A stretch of 64,000 bases of DNA from Lacunisphaera sp. (GTDB lineage Bacteria; Verrucomicrobiota; Verrucomicrobiia; Opitutales; Opitutaceae). Positions 36,901 to 44,808 of this stretch are shown piece by piece. The position numbers and the translations under genes were made by a program. Position 1 is the stretch's first letter. The number at the start of each line of letters is the position of its first letter. The notes under the pieces are model-generated. The model saw nothing but the letters and a program-made list of their open reading frames with translations. It was not told the DNA's origin and did not search any database. The stretch lies in the NCBI GenBank assembly GCA_029945445.1, contig JAQSCO010000057.1:46985-110984 (forward strand), given 5' to 3'.

Positions 36901-39067
36901 CGCGCTGGCCACCGAGCTGGAAAACTCCCGCAAGGCCGCGCCGGCCTATCCTGATTTGTCCGGCCGCGTGCACGAGCTTGAGACGCAGCTCGCGGCCAAG
37001 CCGGCCGCCCCGGCCTACCCCGATCTGGCCGGTCGCGTGCGCGAACTCGAAACGAAACTGGTCTCGGCCGAGAAGGCTCTCGCCGAAAAACCCGGCGTGC
37101 CCGCCTACGCCGATCTTTCCGGCAAGGTCGGCGAACTTGAGTCCACCATCTCGAACCTGACCGGCGAGGTCGCCCAAGCCAAGCAGTCGCGCGCCGAGCT
37201 CTCGCGGCAGTTCGACGCCTACAAGAGCGCCACCGTCGCCTCGCAGCGCGAAAGCCTGACCCTGCAGGCCAGCGTTAAGATGCTCGAGTCCGACAAGGCC
37301 TCGCTTCGCCGCCAGGCGGAGACCGCCACGGGCGAAGCCGCCCAGCTGCGCACGCAGGTCGCGGCGCTCAAGACCGTCGCGGCCGCCGTCAAACCCGCCG
37401 CCCCTGCTTATCCCGATCTTTCGGACAAGGTCACCGCCCTCGAAAACCAGCTCGTGGTCCTCGCCGCCAAGCCCGCCACGCCGGCCTACCCCGATCTTTC
37501 TGGCAAGGTCGCCGAATTGGAGACCAAGCTGGCCGCGGCCGCGCAGGCCGTCGCCGCCAAACCCGTCGCGCCCGCGTATCCGGACCTCTCCGGCAAGGTC
37601 GCCGAATTGGAATCCTCTCTCGGTGAATCCACCCGCAAGCTGGCCGCGGCCAACAGCGCGATGGTCGAGCTCCAGCAGGATGTTTCCGCCGCCCGCCGCC
37701 CCGTCGCCCCGCCGGGCTACTTGGAGCACATGCGCGAACTTGAGACCGCCCTCGCGCAGGCCAAGGCCGCGGCGCAACCGGCCGCCCCCGCCTACCCCGA
37801 CCTCTCCGACCGCGTCAGCGAATTGGAAGCCGCCCAGACCAGCCTGAAGCAGCAACTGGCTGCCGCCTCGACCGTGGCTCAGAACGCCGCCCAAGCCGGC
37901 AGCGACAGCACCCAGCTCCGCCGCGAGCGCGATGAACTTTCCGGCCGCCTGACCGGCCTCGCCGGCGAGGTCGCCCAGCTGCGCAGCGACCGCGAGCGCA
38001 TGCAGAAAATGCTCGCCGATGCCGGCAAGCAGATGCGCGACGGTGCCGCCGATGCCTCGCGGATCAAGGAGCTTGAGACCCAGACCGCCGCCCTGTCCGC
38101 CGAAAACACCCGCGCCCGGCAGGAAACCGCCGCGCAGACCGAGGCCGCTAACACGCAAATCACCCAGCTCAAGACCGCCCTCGCCGAGAAGCCAGGCGCG
38201 CCCGCCTATCCGAACTTCTCCGACAAGGTCACCGCGCTCGAAAACCAGAACGCTGTCCTCACCGCCGAAGCCGGCCGCGCCAGGCAGGAAGTCGCCGTGC
38301 TGACCCGCGCCCGGGACGAGGCCGCAAAGACCGGCAGCACTCCGGCTTATCCCAACCTCTCCGGCAAGGTCGGCGAGCTGGAATCCTCTCTCGCCGCCAC
38401 GCAGCGCCGGTTGACCGAAACCCAGGCCGCGCTCGCGGCTGAGCAGGCCAAGCCCGCCACGGTCGCCACCACGGCGGCCCCGGTCACCGACACCGCTGAG
38501 CTGCAGAAGAAGCTCACGGAGACGGAGGACAAGCTCGCCACCTCGCTGCGCGGTTACGCGTCACTCCAGCGCGAGCGGGATGCGCTCGCCGAAAACACCC
38601 GCAAGTCCGCCGCGGACGTGAACGCGCAGAACAACGCGCTTGCCGCGCGCCTCACCGACGTGGAAGACCGCGTGGCCGCCACGCAGGCCGAGGCCGCCCG
38701 CGCCAAGGAGGCGCTCGGGGCCCTGCAGCGTTCGACCGCCCAGGCCACCAACGAACTCGCCGCCACCCGCGCGCTCGCCCAGCAGCTGCAGGGCTCGAAC
38801 ACCGTGCTCGCCAGCGAGAATTACCAGCTGAAGACCATGCTCTCGCGCACCCCGGGCGCGCCGGTGACCGCCAGCGCCGCCCCCACGGCCGCGACCACGG
38901 TGCCCGCGGTCCGCACGCACGTCATCGCCAGCGGCGACTCCCTCACGCGCATCAGCCAGCGCTACTACGGCAACGCCAACCGCTGGCCCGACATCTACAA
39001 CGCCAACCGCGACAAGATCGGCGCGGACGGCGTGCTGCGCGTCGGCGTCGAGCTGCGGATCCCGTAA
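33998..39067 (+). CDS. Giant exported coiled-coil protein with about 27 Y-P-D-L repeats, Sel1 start and LysM end
   Basis: 1689 residues from the ATG at 33998. Signal peptide (LFSVVLFAFIIGTAASAQ); a Sel1-like helical repeat (about 25-75, GNGIAQYNLGLAYLEGRGTVADPIQAYVWLSLA); a long Ala/Glu/Lys/Gln coiled coil; and a C-terminal LysM (last about 50 residues, THVIASGDSLTRISQRYYGNANRWPDIYNAN) for peptidoglycan binding. The coil is punctuated about 27 times by AAPAYPDLSGKVAELE-type units, whose Pro-Xaa-Tyr-Pro would kink each helix. Two blocks of about 220 bp (36377 and 37195) are near duplicates, and a roughly 115-bp block recurs at 35465 and 35968. A cell-wall-bound structural or spacer protein is inferred. 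Repeats make assembly length uncertain. Confidence 0.92.
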   Translation: MKMSRLFSVVLFAFIIGTAASAQDSTEIIALRAKAERGNGIAQYNLGLAYLEGRGTVADPIQAYVWLSLARENGTRGRALDTLVGSLDKATLEAAQQKFTAYKAANNIRTAAPATAARVESAPAKPAGPGAPMSLVEAPKAPPGGAERDSLAARVAELTADLAVLRADRLRLAQLAAQNEKFTEAATEANHNLQEKVQAAETRQAELSREAETAKAELARTKQSLAALEQAPKPAADTTALTAKTRELQAALTELEASRTFGRQVEDTLNKVNDDKARVAAAAAAELEAARKFGQQVEATLNRVNDEKTALAAQLASATAATTRAQQEAAALAQANQALAAKPVGPAQPDLSVRVAELEGQLAKAKQPAAPAYPDLRSNVAALESQLAVAKSAKPAYPDLSGKVAELTAALAAQPAAPAYPDLSGKVNALESQLATLTTETGRAKQQVAMLTQSAADLSTETAKARQEAVTLAKAKEETQQALAAARAAKPAYPDLAGKVAELETALAAKPAAPAYPNLSGRVAELEGQLAKAKQPVAPAYPDLRGNVTALEAQLAAAQSAKPAYPDLREQSAALETQVAALTKARQNAEAALAAKPAAPAYPDLSGRVAELTAALAAKPAAPTYPDLSGQVTGLERQVATLTQNAAEMQQALAAARSAKPAYPDLAGKVAELETALAAKPAAPAYPNLSGRVAELEGAVAETLRRLGERESQLQQLAAKPAAPAYPDLSGQVKDLEKALGDTNRQLIAAQNAKPAAPAYPDLSGKVAELEAASAKSREEAAQKFAAAELARADLSRQFDAYKSATVASQRESTTLQASLKMLESDKASLRRQAETATGEAAQLRTQVAALKTAAAALKPAAPPYPDLRGQVADLEAKLAAKPAAPAYPDLSGKVAELETALAAKPATAVYPDLSGKVRELETKLTNLGAASQAAEAQASSLMTERNAARTAQGELRDTVAKLAQDKAALATELENSRKAAPAYPDLSGRVHELETQLAAKPAAPAYPDLAGRVRELETKLVSAEKALAEKPGVPAYADLSGKVGELESTISNLTGEVAQAKQSRAELSRQFDAYKSATVASQRESLTLQASVKMLESDKASLRRQAETATGEAAQLRTQVAALKTVAAAVKPAAPAYPDLSDKVTALENQLVVLAAKPATPAYPDLSGKVAELETKLAAAAQAVAAKPVAPAYPDLSGKVAELESSLGESTRKLAAANSAMVELQQDVSAARRPVAPPGYLEHMRELETALAQAKAAAQPAAPAYPDLSDRVSELEAAQTSLKQQLAAASTVAQNAAQAGSDSTQLRRERDELSGRLTGLAGEVAQLRSDRERMQKMLADAGKQMRDGAADASRIKELETQTAALSAENTRARQETAAQTEAANTQITQLKTALAEKPGAPAYPNFSDKVTALENQNAVLTAEAGRARQEVAVLTRARDEAAKTGSTPAYPNLSGKVGELESSLAATQRRLTETQAALAAEQAKPATVATTAAPVTDTAELQKKLTETEDKLATSLRGYASLQRERDALAENTRKSAADVNAQNNALAARLTDVEDRVAATQAEAARAKEALGALQRSTAQATNELAATRALAQQLQGSNTVLASENYQLKTMLSRTPGAPVTASAAPTAATTVPAVRTHVIASGDSLTRISQRYYGNANRWPDIYNANRDKIGADGVLRVGVELRIP
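36377..36598 (+). repeat. Internal near-duplicate block A of the giant protein
   Basis: Encodes about 73 residues starting LSRQFDAYKSATVASQRES. It differs from block B (37195-37418) at scattered, mostly third-codon positions, implying an older duplication kept under selection. Confidence 0.9.
37195..37418 (+). repeat. Internal near-duplicate block B of the giant protein
   Basis: Second copy of the block at 36377; the protein is nearly identical (KMLESDKASLRRQAETATG and so on), with a handful of changes such as T to L and A to V. Confidence 0.9.
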
Positions 39068-39085
39068 GGTAGAGCATCCAGGGGG

Positions 39086-39106
39086 AACCCGGCCTCCGGA
39101 CGGGTT
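39086..39106. terminator. Weak hairpin between convergent genes
   Basis: AACCCG (39086-39091) pairs with CGGGTT (39101-39106) around a 9-base loop, 19 bp after the giant gene and 32 bp before the AEC stop. There is no T run, so intrinsic termination is doubtful. Confidence 0.35.
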
Positions 39107-39137
39107 GACTGCGCGTGCCACCGAACAAACGTGTCCC

Positions 39138-40070
39138 TCAGAACACGCCCACGATCACCGCCAGCGCGACCACCGACGTCAGCACGCTGAAAACGATGGT
39201 GGCGGAGGCGAGCGCCTCGTCGCCCTTCATCTCCAGCGCCATGGTGTAGGAGACGATGGCGGTGGGGCACGCCAGCAGGATGAGCAGCACCTTAAGTTCC
39301 ACCGCGCCCAACCCGAGCGCGCGGCCCGCGCCCCAGCCGAGCAGCGGCGAAAGGATCGTCTTCAGCAACGCGGAGGCCAGCGGCGCGCGCCAGTGGGCGC
39401 CGATCTTCACCGTGACGAGCGAGCCGCCGACGCCCAGCAGGCCGAGCGGCAGCGCCATCTCACCGAGCGCGTTGAAGGTCTTGTCGAGCGCGGCCGGCAG
39501 CGTCCAGCCCGCGAGCGCGAAGCCCATGCCCGCAAACGTCGCCAGCAGCGGCGGCGTGGTGGCGAGCTGCCTCAGCAGCGGCTTCACCATCGCCCAGCCC
39601 GGCGTGTGCTGGCTGACCAGCAGCACGCACACCGCGGCGGTATTATAGAACACCATCATCGGCGCGACCGTCAGGATCGCGGCCGTGCGCACCGTCACGC
39701 CCCACGCCAGCGGCGTGTCAGGCAGCGAGAAAATGACCGGCAGACCGACAAACGCCAGATTGCCGCGGAAAGCGCCCTGCACGAAGGTCCCGGCCGCCGC
39801 GCCAGGCACGCCGAGCAGCCGCGCCATGAGATAGCCCGCCGCGATCACCAGCATCGTCGCCCCGAGCATCGCCGTGAGCATGAGCCCGGCGCCACCGAAG
39901 TGGTGGAACGAATCGACCAGCTGGGAAAACAGCAGCGCCGGCAGGCCCAGCCAGTAGGTGACGCGGTTGGCCTCCTTCAGGAAATTCTCCGACACCAACG
40001 CCGTCCGCTGCATGACGGCGCCGACCGCGATCAGCAGAAAGACGGGGGCGAGGACGTTGAGAATCTGCAC
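39138..40070 (-). CDS. AEC-family transporter, second paralogue
   Basis: 310 residues from a GTG at 40070. About ten spans; begins QILNVLAPVFLLIAVGAVMQRTALVSENFLKEANRVTYWLGLPALLFSQLV and has AFRGNLAFVGLPVIFSLP and LLACPTAIVSYTMALEMKGDEALAS. Same family as 13532-14485 but clearly diverged. It is transcribed away from a 3-hydroxyisobutyrate-dehydrogenase-like gene, with a palindrome between them. An ATG at 40133 would put 21 basic residues in front and overlap that palindrome, so the GTG is preferred. Export of an organic acid related to the neighbouring enzyme's substrate is a guess. Confidence 0.87.
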   Translation of the reverse strand: MQILNVLAPVFLLIAVGAVMQRTALVSENFLKEANRVTYWLGLPALLFSQLVDSFHHFGGAGLMLTAMLGATMLVIAAGYLMARLLGVPGAAAGTFVQGAFRGNLAFVGLPVIFSLPDTPLAWGVTVRTAAILTVAPMMVFYNTAAVCVLLVSQHTPGWAMVKPLLRQLATTPPLLATFAGMGFALAGWTLPAALDKTFNALGEMALPLGLLGVGGSLVTVKIGAHWRAPLASALLKTILSPLLGWGAGRALGLGAVELKVLLILLACPTAIVSYTMALEMKGDEALASATIVFSVLTSVVALAVIVGVF

Positions 40071-40130
40071 GGCCCGCGACACTGGGCGCCGGGCGACAGC
40101 GCGGCGAGTCCGTTTTCCCCCGCTTAGGCC

Positions 40131-40169
40131 CAAGCCGGTTTGTAATATAATACGTTACAAACCGGTTTG
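40131..40169. promoter_or_regulatory. Palindromic operator in a divergent promoter
   Basis: CAAGCCGGTTTGTAA (40131-40145) and TTACAAACCGGTTTG (40155-40169) pair at 14 of 15 positions around TATAATACG. The loop contains TATAAT (40146-40151) on the plus strand and TATTAT on the minus strand, so the dyad surrounds -10 elements for both the AEC gene and the dehydrogenase gene. AT-rich against its surroundings; a dimeric regulator site controlling both genes is likely. No regulator gene is adjacent. Confidence 0.75.
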
Positions 40170-40234
40170 AGCGGGGCCCGGTCCAGGTCTGTTTTGGCAT
40201 CGCCTCACACCGGTGGAAGTGTTGCGGTCGGCGC

Positions 40235-41110
40235 ATGTCCGCGCACTCCATCGCATTCATCGGCACCGGCGTCATGGGCCGCAGCATGGCGGGCCACCTG
40301 CTCAAGGCCGGCCACACCCTGCACGTCTTCAACCGCACCCCGGCCAAAGCGCAGGCGCTGCTCGAGGCCGGCGCGCACTGGCACGACACGCCCGGCGCGG
40401 CGGCGGCACAGGCGGACTTCGTGATCTCGATCGTCGGCTTCCCCGCCGACGTGGAGGCAACCTACTTCGGCGCCGCCGGCGTGCTCGCGCACGCGCAGCC
40501 CGGCGCGGTGCTCATCGACATGACCACGTCGAGCCCGCTGCTCGCGCAGCGCATCGCGACGGCCGCAACCGCGAAGGGCCTCGGCTCACTCGACGCGCCG
40601 GTCTCCGGCGGCGACGTCGGGGCGCGCGAGGCACGGCTCGTCATCATGGTCGGCGGCGACGCGGCCGCCTTCGTGCGGGCGAAGCCGCTGTTCGAGGTCA
40701 TGGGCAAGAACATCATCCTGCAGGGCGGACCCGGCGCGGGCCAGCACTGCAAGCTGGCCAACCAGATTTCCATCGCGTCGATCATGATGTCGTGGTGCGA
40801 GGCGCTGACCTACGCGCAAAAGGCCGGGCTCGATCCGGCGCGCGTCATCGAGAGCATTGGCGGCGGCGCGGCGGCGAGCTGGTCGCTCAACAACCTCGCG
40901 CCACGCGCGCTCAAGGGCGACTTCGCCCCCGGCTTCTACGTGAAGCATTTCCTGAAGGACATGCGTCTCGCGCTCGAGTCGGCCGGGGCGATGCAGCTCA
41001 GCCTGCCCGGGCTGGCGCAGGCCAAGAAACTCTACGACGAGGTCGAGCGTCGCGGCTGGGCCGATTCCGGCACGCAGGTGCTGCTGCGGCTTTATGCGGA
41101 GCAGGCGTAA
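40235..41110 (+). CDS. 3-hydroxyisobutyrate-dehydrogenase-family NAD(P) oxidoreductase
   Basis: 291 residues. Rossmann motif AFIGTGVMGRSMAGHLLKAGHTLHVFNRTPAKA, substrate motif DAPVSGGDVGAREARLVIMVGG, and catalytic Lys in GAGQHCKLANQI. This is the beta-hydroxyacid dehydrogenase family, which includes 3-hydroxyisobutyrate, tartronate semialdehyde and succinic semialdehyde reductases. The specific acid is not determined. Divergent from the AEC carrier over a palindromic promoter. GGAAG lies about 20 bases upstream, too far for a normal Shine-Dalgarno. Confidence 0.92.
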   Translation: MSAHSIAFIGTGVMGRSMAGHLLKAGHTLHVFNRTPAKAQALLEAGAHWHDTPGAAAAQADFVISIVGFPADVEATYFGAAGVLAHAQPGAVLIDMTTSSPLLAQRIATAATAKGLGSLDAPVSGGDVGAREARLVIMVGGDAAAFVRAKPLFEVMGKNIILQGGPGAGQHCKLANQISIASIMMSWCEALTYAQKAGLDPARVIESIGGGAAASWSLNNLAPRALKGDFAPGFYVKHFLKDMRLALESAGAMQLSLPGLAQAKKLYDEVERRGWADSGTQVLLRLYAEQA

Positions 41111-41114
41111 GCGG

Positions 41115-41157
41115 ACACACCCTGTCGCTGCGGCCACCCCCTTCAGGGCGGGGTGTA
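41115..41157. repeat. Imperfect palindrome downstream of the dehydrogenase gene
   Basis: ACACCCTG near 41117 can pair with CAGGGCGGGGTGT ending near 41156, around a GC-rich loop. No T run follows. It may act as a message-end stabiliser or belong to a dispersed repeat family. Confidence 0.45.
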
Positions 41158-41237
41158 TCGGAATTTCGGCTTAACGATATAGCTCCGCATAGATTTGCCC
41201 CGGGAGGCCGACCGTGTTTTGCTGCCGGCCTGCCCCC

Positions 41238-42650
41238 ATGAAATCCAAGTTCCTGCCCCTGCTCGCCACGCTGGTGTTCCTCGCCCCGTTCCTGTCCCGC
41301 GCCGCTGACGCACCCGCGGCCGCCGCCGACCCCGAAAGCCCCACCGCCAAGGAAAAGCGCCTCGCGTGGTTCCGCCACGACAAGTTCGGCCTCTTCATCC
41401 ACTGGGGCCTCTACGCCATCCCGGCCGGCTACTGGAAGGGCGCACGCGCGCCAGGCATCGGCGAATGGGTCATGAACCGGATGAAGATCCCCGTCGCCGA
41501 ATATTCGCAGCTCGCCGCGCAGTTCAACCCGGTGCAGTTCGACGCCGAGGCCTGGGCGCAGCTCGCCGAGGACGCCGGCATGAAATACGTTGTCATCACC
41601 TCGAAGCACCATGACGGCTTCGCGCTCTTTAAGTCCGCCGTCAGCCCCTACAACGCCGTCGACGCCACGCCCTTCAAGCGCGACATCATCAAGGAGCTCG
41701 CCGCCGCTTGCGCGAAGCATGGCCTGCGCTTCGGCGTCTACTACTCGCAGTCGCAGGACTGGCACGAACGCGGCGGCACGGGCAACAACTGGGACTTCCC
41801 CGAGAACGCCGTGAAAGACAAGGACGGCTCCTACGACCAATACCTCCGCGAAAAGGTCGAGCCGCAGCTGCGCGAGCTGCTCACCAACTACGGCCCGATG
41901 TGCCTCATCTGGTTCGACACGCCGCAGCTGATGACCGGCGACCGGCCCAAGCGCCTCACCGACATCGTGCGTACGCTGCAGCCCGACACCCTGATCGACG
42001 GCCGCCTCGGCGCCGTCGGCGACTACCAGAGCACGGGCGACAACGTCATCCCGGCCAAGGCCAATGACGACGCCTTCGAGGTGCCTGCCACCCTGAACCA
42101 GACCTGGGGTTTCCGCACGGACGACCACAACTGGAAGTCGCCCGGCGAAGTCGTCTTCAAGCTCGTCGACATCGTCTCCAAGGGCGGTAACTACCTGCTC
42201 AACGTCGGGCCAATGGCCAACGGCGTCATTCCCCAGCCCAGTCAGGACAATCTCCGCGCCGTCGGCGCATGGCTCAGGATGAACGGCGAGGCCGTCTACG
42301 GCACCGGGCGTTCCCCCTTCGGCGAGGAGTTCGGCGACTACGCCGCGACCCAGAAAACCACCGACGGCAAGCCCCTGTTCCTCGCCCGCACCGACTGGCG
42401 CTGCACGACCAAGCCCGGCCGGCTTTACTTCACGCTCTTTCGGATCGGCCGCGAGGGCTTCATGCTGCCGGCCTTCAAGAACGCGATCAAATCGGCCACG
42501 CAGATTGACGAGACGGGCCGCCGCGTGCCGCTCCAGGTCCAGACCGGGGCCGACGGCATCCGCAAGCTCGACGTCCCGCGCGCGGCCGTGCTCGACACCA
42601 TGGGCGCCGTGGTCGTCGTCGAGTTCGAGGGCGGCAAGGTTGAACGCTGA
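41238..42650 (+). CDS. GH29 alpha-L-fucosidase, exported
   Basis: 470 residues from the ATG at 41238. Signal peptide (KFLPLLATLVFLAPFLSRAA). GH29 features: FGLFIHWGLYAIPAGYW (about 50-66), YVVITSKHHDGFALF (117-131), FGVYYSQSQDW and the nucleophile Asp227 in MCLIWFDTP. The enzyme removes alpha-L-fucose from glycans by a retaining mechanism in the periplasm or outside the cell. The C-terminal beta domain is complete. Next to a convergent GH28 enzyme, so plant or algal polysaccharide use is likely. Confidence 0.93.
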   Translation: MKSKFLPLLATLVFLAPFLSRAADAPAAAADPESPTAKEKRLAWFRHDKFGLFIHWGLYAIPAGYWKGARAPGIGEWVMNRMKIPVAEYSQLAAQFNPVQFDAEAWAQLAEDAGMKYVVITSKHHDGFALFKSAVSPYNAVDATPFKRDIIKELAAACAKHGLRFGVYYSQSQDWHERGGTGNNWDFPENAVKDKDGSYDQYLREKVEPQLRELLTNYGPMCLIWFDTPQLMTGDRPKRLTDIVRTLQPDTLIDGRLGAVGDYQSTGDNVIPAKANDDAFEVPATLNQTWGFRTDDHNWKSPGEVVFKLVDIVSKGGNYLLNVGPMANGVIPQPSQDNLRAVGAWLRMNGEAVYGTGRSPFGEEFGDYAATQKTTDGKPLFLARTDWRCTTKPGRLYFTLFRIGREGFMLPAFKNAIKSATQIDETGRRVPLQVQTGADGIRKLDVPRAAVLDTMGAVVVVEFEGGKVER

Positions 42651-42671
42651 GGCTACCGCCGATCTGGCCGC

Positions 42672-44354
42672 CTAATCGATCCGCTTGTTCTCCAAGCCGG
42701 CGCAGTCGCGGGTCGTGAAGCCGTGGACTTCCTTCAACGTGAAGACTGATACGCCCTCGGCGTGCGGGAGCGTCACGTTGTCGAAGAGCACGTTGGTGGC
42801 GTCCTCCATCTGCACGGGCGGGCGCAGGTCTTCCTTCGCATAGCGAAGTTCGATGTTGGTCATCGTGAAATTCTTCACGTGCCGCGCAAAGAGGCCCCAC
42901 GAGGGCATCGTGCCGAGGCGGCCGGGCTCGGGGTAGCGGGCGGGCTCATACTTCGGCACCTCCACGGCGGCCTGCTCCTTCGTGCCGCCGCCGACGAAGT
43001 CGATGAAGATGTTGCTCAACGTAACGTCCTCGACCGGGTGGCCGGGCTCGCCGACGATCAGGATGCCGCTCTGGGCGGCGACGTTGTGCGCAACGACGTT
43101 GTCGATCTTGATGCGACGGGCGGTGCCGACCGCGATCGGTGCCGGGCCGCGCAGGCGCTCGCCGAGGCGGATGTAGATCGGCGCGTTGTTGATGTCGCGC
43201 ATCGTGAGGTTCGAGATGGTGATGTCCTCCATCAGCCCGCCGTCGACCTCCTCGAGCGCGAGGCCGCGGCAGGCCTCGAACACGCAGTTCGTGATGGTGA
43301 GGTTGCGGAAGCCGCCGTTGGCCTCGGTGCCGAGCTTGATGCGGCCGGTGCCGCCGTTCTGCATCACCTGCTTCTGCCGCGTGCCGTCGAGCAGCGTGCC
43401 CTCGTCGAAGCCGCTGACCTGGCAGTTGGTGATGGTGATGTTTTCCGTCGGCATGATGCGGCCGAGGCCGAAGGAGGCCTTCGGGCAGATGCCATCGTCG
43501 TAGGGCGAGTTGACGGTGCAGTTCGACACGCGGACATTCTGGCAGCAGTCGAAGTCGATGCCGTCGCGGTTGGTGTCGATCTTGAGGCCGTCGCAGGTCC
43601 AGTTCTGCACGCCGGTGGCGAGGATGGCGAAATGGCCGCCGTGGTAGATGGTGAAGTCGCGGAAGATGACGTTGCGGCAGTTCTTGAGGGCGATGGCCTT
43701 GTTGCCCACGCCGGCGGGCAGCGTGTCCCTGCCGGGATAGCCGAACGGGCCGGGCGGATGAGCGGCGATGGCGTCGAGCGCGGCCTTGGGCAGGGGGAAA
43801 GCCACGCGGTAGTTGCCGTCGGAGGCGACCACGGCGGAGGTGGTTTCGCGGCGCGCGGCGCGCTCCTCCGGCAGGGCATCGCGCCGGCCTCCGCCCTTGC
43901 TCAAGCCGCGGCCGAAGATCCGGCCGGGCCCCGTGATGGCGATGTCGGTGAGATCCTCGCCCCAGATGAGGCTGTTGTGCCAGTGCGAGTGGCCGAAGTC
44001 CTCGTAGTAGTCGACGTTCGGCACCGGGCCGGTGGTGGGCTCGGGCGCGTCGTAGCCGACGGTAAGATCCTCCGACGGCTCGGCGGCGACGATGGTGGCG
44101 CCCATGTCGAGGTAGAGCGCGACATGGCTCTTCAGATGGATCGAGAAGCTCAGGTAATTGCCGGCCGGGAAGAACACCGTGCCGCCGCCGTTCGCGGCCG
44201 CGGCATCGATGGCGGCGTTGATGGCCGTGGTGTCGAGGGTGGCGCCATCGCCCTTGGCGCCGTGGGCGCGCACGTCGAAGACGCGGGCCGGGGTCTGGGC
44301 GAGGACCGCGGAGGCGGTCGTCAGGACAAGCAGGAGGAACGCGGGGTAACGCAT
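42672..44354 (-). CDS. GH28-like polygalacturonase-type glycoside hydrolase, exported
   Basis: 560 residues with signal peptide (RYPAFLLLVLTTASAVLAQ). Right-handed beta-helix start VFDVRAHGAKGDGATLDTTAINAAIDAAAANGGGTVFFPAGNY. Active-site blocks NRDGIDFDCCQNV, SPYDDGICPKAS and GTGRIKLGTEANGG correspond to the NTD, DD and RIK motifs of GH28; the family's GHG block is not obvious (CPKASFG instead), so substrate could differ, for example rhamnogalacturonan or xylogalacturonan. Convergent with the fucosidase, 21 bp apart. Upstream, TTACGTAA (about 44407-44414) is a short palindrome in the presumed promoter. Confidence 0.9.
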   Translation of the reverse strand: MRYPAFLLLVLTTASAVLAQTPARVFDVRAHGAKGDGATLDTTAINAAIDAAAANGGGTVFFPAGNYLSFSIHLKSHVALYLDMGATIVAAEPSEDLTVGYDAPEPTTGPVPNVDYYEDFGHSHWHNSLIWGEDLTDIAITGPGRIFGRGLSKGGGRRDALPEERAARRETTSAVVASDGNYRVAFPLPKAALDAIAAHPPGPFGYPGRDTLPAGVGNKAIALKNCRNVIFRDFTIYHGGHFAILATGVQNWTCDGLKIDTNRDGIDFDCCQNVRVSNCTVNSPYDDGICPKASFGLGRIMPTENITITNCQVSGFDEGTLLDGTRQKQVMQNGGTGRIKLGTEANGGFRNLTITNCVFEACRGLALEEVDGGLMEDITISNLTMRDINNAPIYIRLGERLRGPAPIAVGTARRIKIDNVVAHNVAAQSGILIVGEPGHPVEDVTLSNIFIDFVGGGTKEQAAVEVPKYEPARYPEPGRLGTMPSWGLFARHVKNFTMTNIELRYAKEDLRPPVQMEDATNVLFDNVTLPHAEGVSVFTLKEVHGFTTRDCAGLENKRID

Positions 44355-44808
44355 GGTAGGAAAAAGTTATTTTACCGCCCGCCAGACGCGAAGCCTTATT
44401 GTCTCGTTACGTAAGATTTCAAAGGTCCGCTTGGCCACGGCGCTCAGACCGACCGGAAAAAATCGCCCTCAAGGCGATCGCCGGACCGCCGCAGGTCACG
44501 TGAATGCCGAACTGCGGTCCGCCGAACCTGGCGTCCGCCCAGACGACCGGCGTGTCCAGGCAGAGGCCGCGGAACCACGCGCAGAAGGGAATCGCGACAC
44601 AGTTCATGCACAGGTAGACCGCCGGGCCGCAGATCAATCACGCCGACCGCCGGGGCGGTTTGCGGCGGGATGCTCCGGCGCCGGTCGGGGCCGTCGGATT
44701 CACGGCGCCAACCCGCCGCAATCATTGGGCCGGCTCAGCCCCGTAGCGGCCGGCGGCATGACACGCGCGCCAGTTGACTCACCCGGGACGGTGGCGCCCA
44801 ATGTCGGC
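44355..44808. other. Intergenic region of about 450 bp between the GH28-like gene and PpnP
   Basis: The left part must hold the GH28 promoter (minus strand), with a TTGAAA-like hexamer near 44417 but no good -10. The middle carries the possible zinc-finger fragment described separately. The right part (44640-44808) is GC-rich and shows no clear promoter, hairpin or reading frame that I trust. Long frames crossing it have no family features. Confidence 0.4.
44419..44637 (-). pseudogene. Possible remnant with half of a ClpX-type zinc finger
   Basis: A 72-residue frame starting at a TTG reads ICGPAVYLCMNCVAIPFC near its start. This resembles the second half of the ClpX C4 zinc finger (GPxVYICdxC), but the first CxxC pair is missing and a stop codon lies directly upstream. 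The rest (VWADARFGGPQFGIHVTCGGP) matches nothing I know. It may be a decayed gene or chance. Confidence 0.25.

Noticed and set aside
35171-38158. 995-codon open frame on the minus strand across the giant protein gene
   Set aside because: It is a mirror of the repetitive GC-rich coding strand; its Gly/Leu/Arg-only composition has no domain, signal or start context.
33998-39067. Regular repeats that might be read as a CRISPR array or satellite
   Set aside because: Repeats are in a continuous reading frame, vary at third codon positions and have uneven spacing; they encode protein repeats.
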